A DNA stretch of 52,340 bases from Phycisphaerae bacterium (GTDB taxonomy: Bacteria > Planctomycetota > Phycisphaerae > Sedimentisphaerales > Anaerobacaceae). The position numbers and the translations under genes were made by a program. The notes beneath the pieces are model-generated. The model did no database searches and was not told the DNA's origin. It worked only from the letters and a program-made list of their open reading frames with translations. How positions within the stretch are numbered: position 1 is the first letter of the stretch; each line of letters opens with the position of its first letter. Positions 1-9,119 of the stretch are shown piece by piece. The stretch is from contig JAQTMR010000007.1 of NCBI GenBank assembly GCA_028714255.1, positions 1 through 52,340 on the forward strand. The letters are read 5' to 3'.

Positions 1-65
1 TGCTAAACTGAAGGGCTGATAAAAAAGGAAAAACAGCGTTCATTAGCTAAAAGGAGAAAATAACT

Positions 66-1967
66 ATGCTGAAATGTATTAGAATGTATGTATGGCTGGC
101 TTTGGTTGTTGTGTCTGTACCCTGTTATGCGGCGGGCAATTATCAGAATTTCAAGGTGTCCGTTTATGCTACTGCGCGCGATGTCAGCCAGATGGCAGAC
201 GTAAACTGGCTCGAAGCCCGCTGGAATGAGATATCGGGGCAGATTAAGATAGATAAAATTTATCTTGAGACCTTCCGTGATGTAACTCTGGTTGATAAGG
301 AAACAATCGCCAAGGCGCGTAAGTTCTTCGAAGACAGAGGCGTCGAAGTGGCCGGCGGCATTACCTATACTATCGCAGAGAGCAACCGTTTCAAGACATT
401 CTGTTACACTAATCCCGAAGAGCGAGCCAAGGCCAGGGAAGTTGCTGAGTACACGGCGAGATTGTTCGATGAAGTAATATTGGACGACTTTTTCTTTACC
501 AACTGCAAATGCGAATCGTGCATAAAGGCCAGGGGCGACAAGAGCTGGTCGCAATTTCGGCTGGGGCTTATGAAAGGCGTGGCGGAAGAACTTGTTGTAG
601 GGCCTGCCAAGAAGGTCAATCCGAAGGTGAAAATGGTAATCAAGTATCCCAACTGGTATGAACATTTCCAGGGCTGCGGCTTTAACCTCGAAGCTGAGCC
701 TAAAATTTTCGACGGCATCTACACCGGCACGGAGACCAGAGACCCCGTTTACACTGACCAGCACCTGCAGCAATATGAGAGCTATTTGATATTTCGATAT
801 TTCGAGAACATCGCACCGGGCCGCAACGGCGGAGGCTGGGTCGATACCGGAGCCATCCAATATATGGACCGATATGCGGAACAGCTCTGGCTAACCCTTT
901 TTTCCAAGGCGCCTGAGCTTACGCTATTTAACTTCAGTCGGCTGTTGAAGCCTATCCCTGCGGAGTATCGCGCCAAATGGCAGGGCCGGAAAACCAGCTT
1001 TGATTTCAGCACGATGATGAAACCGGTCAAACAAGCCGACGGTACATCCGTAAAGCCAACCACGATGGCCCGACCGGCTGGGTATGCTATCGAACAGGTT
1101 GATGTTTTCCTCGGCAAGCTCGGTAAACCAATCGGAATCAAAAGCTACAAACCCTATCATTCCACCGGCGAAGATTTCCTGCACAATTATATCGGTATGT
1201 GCGGTATTCCTATGGACCTTATGCCGGAGTTTCCTTCTGAAGCTAATATGATATTCCTGACGGAATCGGCGAAGTTTGATTCGGCTATCGTTGACAAAAT
1301 CAAGGGACACCTGATGGCGGGCAAACCCGTTATGATTACATCAGGATTACTTAGGGCCCTGCAGGGTAAGGGAATCGAAGATATCGTCGAGCTGCAATGC
1401 ACCGGCGAAAAGGCCGTCACCAAAAAGTTTTGGCGTCGCCGGGATGTCTGGAGCGGCAGCGGCAGCACTTATGAATCCAAGTCCGAAATAGTCATCCCGG
1501 AAATAAAATATCTGACCAACGATTCGTGGGAGGAGATCTCCTGTCTGGCCAGCGGCATCGGTTATCCAATCCTGCACTCTGCCGATTATGCGAAAAGCAG
1601 GCTCTATGTCCTAACTATTCCGGACAACTTCGGGGACTTATACAACCTGCCGGCCGAGGTGCTTACTCAAATCAGAGAAGTGCTGACGCAAGACCTCTAT
1701 GTCCGAGTGGATGGCCCCAGCCAGGTTGCTCTGTTTGTTTACGATAACGATACGTTTATCGTAGAGTCGTTTTTGCCGGAGACTGTTAACGTCAAAATCG
1801 TTACTGACAAGAGAATCAGCAAACTTCGCGACGTTCTTTCCAGCAAGGAGCTTGCAGGTAAAGTTCTTATTGCTCCGCCTGTGCGCGGCCAGACGCCAGG
1901 TTCAGATAAGACGGCTTTTGATGTGAAGATTAAGCCGCATTCTTATCGCGTGTTTCAGTGTGAGTAG
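66..1967 (+). CDS. Secreted glycosidase-like protein of unknown specificity
   Basis: This encodes 633 residues. It begins with a Sec signal peptide (basic start, then a hydrophobic stretch ending near CYA, residues 1-22), so the product is exported. The ATG follows a clear Shine-Dalgarno (AAAGGAGA, about 54-61). Residues about 28-300 read like a TIM-barrel of the hypothetical glycosyl hydrolase type: alternating strands, a DEVILDDFFF strand with adjacent acidic residues near 157, and directly after it a cysteine cluster of the form NCKCESC. The C-terminal part (about 370-630) resembles a glutamine-amidotransferase-like or beta-sandwich accessory region (MIFLTESAKFDSAIVDKIKG), but I cannot name it. 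The gene sits upstream of another exported protein, which suits a role in extracellular polysaccharide use. That role is inferred; no substrate can be read from the sequence. Confidence 0.8.
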   Translation: MLKCIRMYVWLALVVVSVPCYAAGNYQNFKVSVYATARDVSQMADVNWLEARWNEISGQIKIDKIYLETFRDVTLVDKETIAKARKFFEDRGVEVAGGITYTIAESNRFKTFCYTNPEERAKAREVAEYTARLFDEVILDDFFFTNCKCESCIKARGDKSWSQFRLGLMKGVAEELVVGPAKKVNPKVKMVIKYPNWYEHFQGCGFNLEAEPKIFDGIYTGTETRDPVYTDQHLQQYESYLIFRYFENIAPGRNGGGWVDTGAIQYMDRYAEQLWLTLFSKAPELTLFNFSRLLKPIPAEYRAKWQGRKTSFDFSTMMKPVKQADGTSVKPTTMARPAGYAIEQVDVFLGKLGKPIGIKSYKPYHSTGEDFLHNYIGMCGIPMDLMPEFPSEANMIFLTESAKFDSAIVDKIKGHLMAGKPVMITSGLLRALQGKGIEDIVELQCTGEKAVTKKFWRRRDVWSGSGSTYESKSEIVIPEIKYLTNDSWEEISCLASGIGYPILHSADYAKSRLYVLTIPDNFGDLYNLPAEVLTQIREVLTQDLYVRVDGPSQVALFVYDNDTFIVESFLPETVNVKIVTDKRISKLRDVLSSKELAGKVLIAPPVRGQTPGSDKTAFDVKIKPHSYRVFQCE

Positions 1968-2165
1968 GACGGTCGATTAGAGGCAGTATTTTCTGCTCCG
2001 ACAGCTTTAGCTTTTGCGTATTCAGCCGATTCATTTCATTGTATTCGGGTGCGCGAATTTGTAAGCAGCACCTGACCTCAGACACAACAGCCCCAAAACC
2101 CTCGTTTTTAAGCATTGCTTTTACTGTTCAAATGCGTTAAAATGGGTAAGATATAGGAGAAAACC

Positions 2166-5100
2166 ATGAGAATATATCTTTTTTCGTTGGTAATTGTTGC
2201 GTTTTTGGCTGGTTTTGCCGCTGCCGGGCTATGCCCTGAAGGCGACCTTAGCGGCGATTGCAGGGTCGATTGGTGGGATATTAAGGTTTTCGCCGAGCAG
2301 TGGCTGAACCCCGGTGAGTGTGAAGGGGAGTCGGCTTGTGCGAATTTCGACGGCCTAAACGGGGTTGATTTTGCCGATTTTGCGTTTTTGGCTAACTACT
2401 GGTTGCGCTATGGCCCCACGCTTGTTATTAACGAGTTTATGGCCTCCAACAACAGCGATAGCAATATTTCAGACCCCTACGGCGATTATGACGACTGGCT
2501 TGAAATTTACAATTACGGTAATACGCCGATAGACCTTGCTGGGATGTATTTGACCGACGACCTCGGCGACCCAACCAAGTGGCGAATTCCTACCGGCTAT
2601 CCGGCGCAAACGACAGTGCCGGCTAATGGCTTTATAGTATTTTGGGCAGATGGGGAGCCGGCTGAAGGGCCGTTGCACGCCGATTTCAAGCTCTCGGCTG
2701 ATGGCGAGGATATATTGTTGTCCGATGCCAACGAAACGTTAATCGATGCAATATCATTCGGGCTGCAGATTGCTAATATCTCCTACCAGCGATACCCGGA
2801 CGGCGCCGACAACTGGCAATTTTCCTCCGGCCCCACTCCCGGCGCACAGAATAATCCCGCTTATCTCGGCGAGGTCGAGGAAGTCGAATTCAGCCATACA
2901 CGCGGATTTTACGATACGTCATTTAATCTTACTATTGCCTGCGTTACGCCCGGCGCGGATATCTACTACACAACCGACGGCCGTAACCCGATTGTCGGCG
3001 AGGCGCCTTCGCCGACAAGTATCCACTATACCTCACAGATACCGATAGCCAGCACAAAATATATCCGGGCAGCGGCAATGAAGCCCGGCTGGAAGCCTGC
3101 AAAAGTTGAAACGCACACATATATATTCAATGCTCCCGATGACATTAAGGCGATGCCTGTAATAGCAGTTGTGGGTGACCCGACAGAATCGCTTTGGGCG
3201 CCGAACGGCATAATGTGTACATCGCCGATAAATCGGGAACCAGGATACGAGAAACCTGTTTCAGTTGAAATCCTCAACGCTGATACCGGCGATAATTACC
3301 AGATTGACTGCGGTATTCGTATTCACGGCAATGCTCGATATAGTTATACCATCGGCGAGGACTGGCTGACCTGCTGGATTAACTATTGGGACCACCAGAA
3401 TATGAACAAATTCAGTTTCAGGTTTTACTTCCGCAGCACTTACGGCGAAGACCGCTTCGACTATCCGCTGTTTCCATTTGCACCGGAAGGAGAAAAGAAA
3501 CAAGCGATGGTCGTGCGAGGAGGAAAGAACGATTCCTGTACCCCATTTGTCAAAGATGAGTTTTCCAGACGTCTTTTCAGGTTTATGGGCGGCGTCCAGC
3601 TTACAGGAGCTCTTGTCAACCTTTATATCAATGGTGTTTATAAAGCCTATTACAATCCCTGCAATCGCGACAACGAGCAATTCTTTCAGGAATGGTATGG
3701 CTCAGATAATAACTTCGACGTGATTACCCAATCGGGCCTGAGGGATGGTGACACAATCGCATGGGATAACTTCCTTAACTATGTGGATACCCATGACCTT
3801 ACAATCCCGGCCGACTATCAGTATGTTGCCGATAATCTTGATATAGTGCAGTTCATCGACTTTTTGATTGTTGAGATTCACATAGGCAACTTTGACTGGC
3901 CCAATAACAACTGGACAGTCCATCGCGAAAAAACTGATGACGGCATATTCAGGTTCTCAATCTGGGACGCGGAGGGCATAGAACAGTGGTATTTCGGACA
4001 GCACTGCGAAAAATGCGCAGATACGGCATTCGAGGATTTTCCGAGCTACGATACAGGAACACCCAAAGGGCTCAATAACGGCCCTTGGCCTATCTGTCGG
4101 ATTTATCGCAAACTAAAGGAAAATCCTGACTTCAGACAGCTCTTTGCCGACCGCATCCACAAACATTACAAAAACGACGGCATAATGATGACTGATAATC
4201 TCCTGACGGCCTGGATTAGTACCGTCAACGAGGTGAAACCCGTCCTGCCGGTCTATGACGGCGTATTACCTCCGTCTTTTGTGGAAACAGTCTTCCTGCC
4301 GGTTCGCGAACCCTATGTACTGGCTGCGTTCGAAGACAATGACTTATATGACTCTGGCTTCGAGGCACCGACATTCTACGTAAACAGTTCTTATCAGTAC
4401 GGTGGTTATATTTCCGATGCCGATACAATCACTATCACCAAACCCGGCTCAGGAACAATCTATTATACAATTGACGGCAACGACCCGAGGGTTTCCTTTA
4501 CGGGAGCAATCTCGCCGAGCGCAATTCCGTATTCGGGCGGTTTTACTCTCGGTAGAAGCACCAACCTCCGGGCTCGCATTTACAATAGCAGCACCGGGCA
4601 GTGGAGTCCGCTTAATGAGGCGGTCTATGAGGTGGGCGACATCAGAAATTCTTTGCGCATAACTGAGATTATGTATCATCCGCAGGATACAGGCGCCCCG
4701 AACGACCCGGACACAGAATACGTCGAACTGAAGAACATCAGCAGCAGCACCATAAATTTGAATCTTGTTCAGTTCGACAAAGGCATTGATTTTACGTTCG
4801 GTCCCAACTCGCTCACGGCAGGCCAGCACATCCTCGTCGTAAAGGACAAAAACGTTTTCGAGGCCAAATACGGCACAGGAAAACCAGTAGCAGGGCAGTA
4901 CGCCGGCTCATTAGACAACGGTGGTGAGAGAGTTCGCCTGCTTGATGCGACTGGAGTAACTATTCTGGACTTTGACTATAAAGATGATTGGCGTTCTATT
5001 ACCGATGGTGATGGTTACTCGCTTACCATAATAGAGCCGACCAATCCGGATACGGGCAGCTGGGACGAAAAAGATTCCTGGAGGGCCAGTGTTTATGTGG

Positions 5101-6152
5101 ACGGCTCGCCCGGCGCAGACGACAGCGGCATTATCCCCAACCCAGGAGCTATCGTGATTAGTGAAGTAATGTCGCACTCGCATGGTGACGACCCCGACTG
5201 GATTGAATTATACAACAGCACCGCTGGTTCCATTAACATAGGCGGCTGGTATCTCAGCGACAGTGATTCGAATCTGCTTAAATATCGCTTTGCCACGGGG
5301 ACAACTATTCCGGCTCACGACTATATTGTTGTTTACGAGGACGTCAACTTCGGGCAATTGGCTGCTGACCCCGGCCGGCTGATTCCGTTTGCGTTAAGCA
5401 AGACCGGTGATACGGCCTGTCTGGCCTCTGCTCTTGATGTCAACGGGGTACCTACCGGTTATCGAAATAAGGAGGATTTTGGGGCTTCTGAAACAGGCGT
5501 ATCTTTCGGGCGATACTACAAAGCAAGTACGGACAGTTCCGACTTCGTGGCGATGGACTATAATACGCCGGGTTCTGCCAATACATATCCGAAGGTTGGG
5601 TCGATTGTCATAACTGAGATTATGTATCACCCGGATTGGCCCACGAACGGCTCCTATACCAACGACGAATACGAATATATCGAGCTTCGCAACATCTCCG
5701 GCTCAGCCGTTACTTTGTATGACTCCGGCGAAGATGCACCGTGGAAATTCACCGATGGTGTTGACTTTACCTTCCCGGCCTCTCCGAACGAAGTTAGTAT
5801 CCCTGCCGGCGGATATATATTGGTAGTCAAGAATCCTGCCGCGTTTGCCTGGCGATATCCGGGCGTACCTTCAGGTATAGTTTTCGGTCCGTACGATGGC
5901 ACGCTGGACAACGGCGGTGAAAAACTCGAACTTGGCAAACCTGGAAACGTAGATGAGGGCGTGCTGCGATATATTAACGTCGAACGAACAAATTACAGCG
6001 ACGGCTCACATCCGGAGGATTGTCCCGGCGGCGTGGACCTTTGGCCGACACAGGCCGATGGTCAGGGTAAATCGCTTACTCGCACCAGTGCTACGCTCTA
6101 CGGCAATGACCCGAATAACTGGACTGCTGCGACGCCGACCCCAGGCTCGTAA
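2166..6152 (+). CDS. Secreted CotH-kinase-family protein with dockerin-like, chitobiase-C and lamin-tail domains
   Basis: This is a 1328-residue exported protein. Order of parts: signal peptide (1-20); a dockerin-like pair of calcium loops (about 22-80: GDLSGDCRVDWWD ... NGVDFADFAFLANYW); a lamin-tail domain (about 85-200); a chitobiase/Fn3-like domain (about 260-310, YYTTDGRNP); a CotH-like kinase domain (about 330-700, with FSIWDAEG near its end); a second chitobiase-like domain (about 755-815, YYTIDGNDP); and three further lamin-tail domains (about 830-950, 990-1110, 1145-1290). CotH proteins are atypical protein kinases in Bacillus spores; in planctomycetes such giants are surface proteins of unknown role. 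The start is supported by ATAGGAG eight bases upstream. The lamin-tail domains repeat motifs such as ITEIMYHP and LDNGGE, showing internal duplication. Function beyond surface binding is unknown. Confidence 0.88.
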   Translation: MRIYLFSLVIVAFLAGFAAAGLCPEGDLSGDCRVDWWDIKVFAEQWLNPGECEGESACANFDGLNGVDFADFAFLANYWLRYGPTLVINEFMASNNSDSNISDPYGDYDDWLEIYNYGNTPIDLAGMYLTDDLGDPTKWRIPTGYPAQTTVPANGFIVFWADGEPAEGPLHADFKLSADGEDILLSDANETLIDAISFGLQIANISYQRYPDGADNWQFSSGPTPGAQNNPAYLGEVEEVEFSHTRGFYDTSFNLTIACVTPGADIYYTTDGRNPIVGEAPSPTSIHYTSQIPIASTKYIRAAAMKPGWKPAKVETHTYIFNAPDDIKAMPVIAVVGDPTESLWAPNGIMCTSPINREPGYEKPVSVEILNADTGDNYQIDCGIRIHGNARYSYTIGEDWLTCWINYWDHQNMNKFSFRFYFRSTYGEDRFDYPLFPFAPEGEKKQAMVVRGGKNDSCTPFVKDEFSRRLFRFMGGVQLTGALVNLYINGVYKAYYNPCNRDNEQFFQEWYGSDNNFDVITQSGLRDGDTIAWDNFLNYVDTHDLTIPADYQYVADNLDIVQFIDFLIVEIHIGNFDWPNNNWTVHREKTDDGIFRFSIWDAEGIEQWYFGQHCEKCADTAFEDFPSYDTGTPKGLNNGPWPICRIYRKLKENPDFRQLFADRIHKHYKNDGIMMTDNLLTAWISTVNEVKPVLPVYDGVLPPSFVETVFLPVREPYVLAAFEDNDLYDSGFEAPTFYVNSSYQYGGYISDADTITITKPGSGTIYYTIDGNDPRVSFTGAISPSAIPYSGGFTLGRSTNLRARIYNSSTGQWSPLNEAVYEVGDIRNSLRITEIMYHPQDTGAPNDPDTEYVELKNISSSTINLNLVQFDKGIDFTFGPNSLTAGQHILVVKDKNVFEAKYGTGKPVAGQYAGSLDNGGERVRLLDATGVTILDFDYKDDWRSITDGDGYSLTIIEPTNPDTGSWDEKDSWRASVYVDGSPGADDSGIIPNPGAIVISEVMSHSHGDDPDWIELYNSTAGSINIGGWYLSDSDSNLLKYRFATGTTIPAHDYIVVYEDVNFGQLAADPGRLIPFALSKTGDTACLASALDVNGVPTGYRNKEDFGASETGVSFGRYYKASTDSSDFVAMDYNTPGSANTYPKVGSIVITEIMYHPDWPTNGSYTNDEYEYIELRNISGSAVTLYDSGEDAPWKFTDGVDFTFPASPNEVSIPAGGYILVVKNPAAFAWRYPGVPSGIVFGPYDGTLDNGGEKLELGKPGNVDEGVLRYINVERTNYSDGSHPEDCPGGVDLWPTQADGQGKSLTRTSATLYGNDPNNWTAATPTPGS

Positions 6153-6158
6153 AAGTCG

Positions 6159-6608
6159 TTATTGACGATTAGAATCTTCGTCTTTTGCTTGTTCTTTGGT
6201 ATTGGTGAATTGCTTTTCTACATGCGCCAAGCCCAGCAGTACCACAATCGCTATGACAGTTGTAATAATCGCCAGGCTGTACAACTTTGCGCCGCAGGCC
6301 ATTCCTATGCTTGCGACCATCCATATTGTTGCCGCGGTAGTCAGGCCGTGGATGCCGCCTCTGTCCTGAATGACGGCGCCTGCACCGAGAAAGCCTACGC
6401 CTGTTACGATTTGAGCGGCGATTCTTGTGACCGAATCATTATCGCCGGACATTCTTTTTGAGATTATAGTAAAGACCGCTGCACCAAGGCATATCAGGAT
6501 ATTCGTTCGCAGGCCGGCGGGTTTGTGCTTGAGCTGACGTTCAAGGCCAATGACAGCTCCGCAGCCGACCGCCAGCAGTATAGCAGATATGTCGCTTGTC
6601 CAGTGCAT
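6159..6608 (-). CDS. MgtC/SapB family membrane protein
   Basis: This encodes 149 residues with about four hydrophobic segments. Family signatures are visible: GCGAVIGLERQ near residue 16, KPAGLRTNILICLGAA (about 30-45), and GVGFLGAGAVIQD followed by GLTTAATIWMVASIG (about 71-98). MgtC proteins are inner-membrane proteins linked to growth in low magnesium and to control of the F-type ATPase in pathogens; the housekeeping role of the short environmental versions is not settled. Only the N-terminal membrane domain is present, with a short charged tail and no regulatory C-terminal domain. The gene converges on the CotH gene with six bases between the stop codons. Confidence 0.88.
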   Translation of the reverse strand: MHWTSDISAILLAVGCGAVIGLERQLKHKPAGLRTNILICLGAAVFTIISKRMSGDNDSVTRIAAQIVTGVGFLGAGAVIQDRGGIHGLTTAATIWMVASIGMACGAKLYSLAIITTVIAIVVLLGLAHVEKQFTNTKEQAKDEDSNRQ

Positions 6609-6683
6609 AGCGTTACCTTTCTATCAGTGTCTCTAACTAAGAAAATTTTGATTAGAGACTGTGAAAGTATCTTCTTATTACCA

Positions 6684-7211
6684 TTAGAATTCCCTCATCA
6701 GAGCAAGTTTGTTACAGGCAGATTGAATAATCCCTGCACAAATTGGCAACAAAATGAAGCCGCCGATTAAACCCAAGTAGGGTATGAGGGATATTATTAG
6801 TGTAGTAACCACCAAGCCCTTTGGTATTGCGTCGGGCTGATTTCTAAGCTTGTATTGAAAATTTATTCTATCCACCAAACGGATCCAAAACACAAAATAC
6901 CAATAAATATTAAAAAATGGGATAAATAAAAAACCGATTGCTTTGCCAGCGGAAAAATCGTTTGGTTTTATTAAAGGCAGTCTAGAATGTTTCAGCCCCA
7001 TGTAAATAGTTGTGAATATACCAAGCGTTAAAAAGTGAAAAATTACAACTGCCGCAACAGGAAATGTTGAAATAAAGGCATGTCTCTTAAAGTCTTCTTT
7101 TTGGTCTTCTGGAATTTTGGCAATGTTAAAGATGGGACTGTAAGCATTTTGAAGCTGAAAAAGATCAAGATGTTTGGTGGGCATGTCTGTTTTTTCTAAA
7201 TCGTTACTCAT
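6684..7211 (-). CDS. Small multi-pass membrane protein, DUF4234-like
   Basis: This encodes 175 residues with about four hydrophobic segments (near 50-70, 90-110, 130-150 and 150-168). The pattern of a first helix followed by FTTIYMGLKHSRLP and then PFFNIYWYFVFWIRLVD resembles DUF4234-type membrane proteins, which have no known function. The start is supported by AAGGAGAG a few bases upstream of the ATG. The cytosolic N-terminus (1-45) is polar and unrelated to anything I recognise. The gene lies alone, followed by an AT-rich gap before the next minus-strand gene. The family call is tentative. Confidence 0.7.
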   Translation of the reverse strand: MSNDLEKTDMPTKHLDLFQLQNAYSPIFNIAKIPEDQKEDFKRHAFISTFPVAAVVIFHFLTLGIFTTIYMGLKHSRLPLIKPNDFSAGKAIGFLFIPFFNIYWYFVFWIRLVDRINFQYKLRNQPDAIPKGLVVTTLIISLIPYLGLIGGFILLPICAGIIQSACNKLALMREF

Positions 7212-7333
7212 TATTCTCTCCTTATTTTCGTTCTTGCAAAAACGTTTACATTATACAATGTACAATTGGCAAAGAAATCTTAAAGCTTTGATTTTATAAA
7301 AACAGAAAAATAATATTCTGGGACTTGTTAAAA

Positions 7334-8329
7334 CTATCTCTCTATCAGCGTTTCATCGACCTGCATGCCGAAATGCCTGCCGGCCTTTTCGATATGGCCG
7401 AGGACTTTGTCGCCCGGTTTCAGGCTCGTAATCGAAATCGCTTTTCCATCGGGACTAACTAGGCGAATCGTCTCGGCATTTTGCAAAACAAGGCTTATCG
7501 GCATACCTTCGGCTTGGGCTTCGATGAGCATCATAGGTCTTTTTTCTATTTTGTTTCTGCCTAAATAAGCCGTTTGGCTTTTGCCATGAAAATCCACCAG
7601 CATTACCTCGTCGCCGGTTTTCAAATCAGCGAGATATTTGGTTTTGCCAGCCGGTGTTAAAGTATATGCATGTACCGCACCGGCATTGACGCGGAAGGGC
7701 CGAGACGCTACGTATGGATTGTCGATGGATTCGGAATGCACTAAGAAGAAGCCGGAGGCAGTGTTACCGACGAGAATACCTTCGCCCAGTTCCATTTGCG
7801 TGCAGGTATCGAGGCAGGAGCGGTCGCCCATTCCGAGTTGTTTGATATTTATTATCGTTGCTTCAACCAGTGACATTTTCTCGCTGATACCGGTTATAAC
7901 CTCGGCGGTCTTTTTTATTTCATTTACGTCGGTCGTGTTAAGAACAACGCCATCGACGCCTTTTTCGAGAATTTCGACCATAAGTTTGGCCTGCTCGCTA
8001 TTTTGAACCTGTACCATAATATTTTTGCTTCGCTGGGCAAGTAGGTTCTCTATCGGGATAATGGTCCAATCTAACATTCGCAGGACAACGATTTTATTTT
8101 CGGGTACTGCGGCGGCTTTATTTTCATCGGCTTTATCTTTTATGTCTATAAATTCGACGTCGATGCCTGGTTTGATATCGCCGGCGTTCTCGACCGTTTT
8201 GATTTTGCCGAACTGGCGAACGGTATCACTTTTGCCGTCCGGCAGAACCACTGCGTCAGCTCCGCTTTCCAGAGCGGCTATGGCGATTTCTTTTTTATAA
8301 GGAACAATATTTACCCACAGTTTTTTCAT
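7334..8329 (-). CDS. Archaeal-type 3-dehydroquinate synthase II (MJ1249/GriH family)
   Basis: This encodes 331 residues if translation starts at the ATG of MKKLWVN (8329). Upstream in-frame ATGs at 8458 and 8362 would add residues encoded by a heptanucleotide tandem repeat, so I reject them. The family core is strongly conserved: GMGDRSCLDTCTQM, then EGILVGNTASGFFLVHSE, then NPYVASRPFRVNAGAVHAY (about 180-245). In methanogens this enzyme converts 2-amino-3,7-dideoxy-D-threo-hept-6-ulosonate to 3-dehydroquinate with NAD. The Streptomyces homologue GriH instead makes 3-amino-4-hydroxybenzoate with partner GriI. The likely partner aldolase is encoded 2.1 kb upstream on the same strand (10450-11244). 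A classical AroB is also present, so which product this enzyme makes is open. Confidence 0.87.
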   Translation of the reverse strand: MKKLWVNIVPYKKEIAIAALESGADAVVLPDGKSDTVRQFGKIKTVENAGDIKPGIDVEFIDIKDKADENKAAAVPENKIVVLRMLDWTIIPIENLLAQRSKNIMVQVQNSEQAKLMVEILEKGVDGVVLNTTDVNEIKKTAEVITGISEKMSLVEATIINIKQLGMGDRSCLDTCTQMELGEGILVGNTASGFFLVHSESIDNPYVASRPFRVNAGAVHAYTLTPAGKTKYLADLKTGDEVMLVDFHGKSQTAYLGRNKIEKRPMMLIEAQAEGMPISLVLQNAETIRLVSPDGKAISITSLKPGDKVLGHIEKAGRHFGMQVDETLIER

Positions 8330-8380
8330 ATTGAATAGCTTACACTTATTTTCCGGTTTCATCAATAGTTTTAGTTTATT

Positions 8381-8422
8381 GGTAATTGGTAATTGGTAAT
8401 TGGTAACTGGTAACTGGTAAAT
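8381..8422. repeat. Heptanucleotide tandem repeat (GGTAATT-type, six copies)
   Basis: Six contiguous 7-base units are visible: three GGTAATT, two GGTAACT and one GGTAAAT. They lie just upstream of the 3-dehydroquinate synthase II start. In frame on the minus strand they would encode a repeating NYQLPIT pattern, which creates false upstream ORF extensions. Short tandem heptamers of this type are well known in cyanobacterial intergenic DNA. Confidence 0.93.
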
Positions 8423-9069
8423 TGGGTTTGTTTGGGTTCGTTTTAACCAAGTGTCCATTGTGCATTTCTCGCTTTAATTCATTGTTAATGCTAATGTTAC
8501 AGGCATTTGACTTTTTTTGAAATTGGGTTCGTTTTGCATAATTTAGTTGTTTTGATTGACCCGTTTTCGCCAAAGGCTTCGCCGTGGCAAGTTGAATTTT
8601 AGCCACAGAGAACACAGAGGGCACAGAGAATACAAAGTAAAAAAGGTGAAAGTGAAAAGTAAAAGCCGTGTTTTGGTTTTTCATAATGTAATACCTCCCT
8701 CTCATAAATAGGGTGAACATGCGCGTTTGGAGCTAAAATAATGGGTTTTTTAGGGGCTAAAAAGTTGTAAATAGTTATATGGCGAGGGATAAAAAAAATT
8801 AAAATTAGTCGTTTTTGGTGTGCGGGTAGTTACGCATTTGATTGAATCACTGATTACGCTGATTAAAAGGATTTTTAATTGGCCACGAAAAGGCATCCGT
8901 CTTCGCTGCGCTTCGCCGAGACAGGCGAAGAAATTCACCACGTCCTTGGGACTCCTTATGGAGAATGGACACGAATTAACACGAATTTCTTCACCGCAGA
9001 ACACGCGAAGCACGCAGAGGGTTGAAAGTTGCAAAAATAAAATAGGTTTGACAAGCTCACTATAGATAA
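8423..9069. repeat. Gene-free mosaic of dispersed-repeat fragments
   Basis: I see no credible gene between 8330 and 9119. The stretch is assembled from repeat-like pieces. TTGGGTTCGTTTT occurs at 8432-8444 and again at 8523-8535. An imperfect ACACAGAG/GCACAGAG run lies at about 8601-8632. A second run containing ACGCGAAGCACGCAGAG is near 9002-9018. A GGCCACGAA ... ACACGAATTAACACGAAT motif (8881-8889 and 8970-8987) is split by about 80 bases that contain a CTTCGCC/GGCGAAG inverted pair. Open frames here encode low-complexity peptides with patterns such as KTNPNKPN, which I interpret as translated repeats. Parts should recur elsewhere in the genome; I could not test that. Confidence 0.7.
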
Positions 9070-9096
9070 GGGCTGCGAGTGTTATGCTCACAGCCC
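9070..9096. terminator. Hairpin downstream of the SUMF1/PEP-CTERM gene
   Basis: GGGCTG (9070-9075) pairs with CAGCCC (9091-9096), with an inner GAG/CTC pair after one mismatch and a seven-base loop. It lies about 25 bases beyond the minus-strand stop codon at 9120. There is only a weak T-rich tail on the minus strand (CCCTTATCT), so it may be a weak terminator or an mRNA end-stabilising hairpin. Confidence 0.5.
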
Positions 9097-9119
9097 TTTG
9101 ATTTAGCAAATAATAGTTT

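Noticed and set aside
3-860. Minus-strand 285-residue frame opposite the first gene
   Set aside because: The plus-strand frame has a signal peptide, a Shine-Dalgarno and a coherent fold; the opposite frame has none of these.
1930-2115. Minus-strand open frame of 61 residues between the first two genes
   Set aside because: No ribosome site, domain or plausible composition; the 198-bp spacer looks non-coding.
8376-8720. Minus-strand open frame of 114 residues in the repeat region
   Set aside because: It is made of repeat-derived low-complexity peptide patterns, includes the heptamer array and has no recognisable domain.
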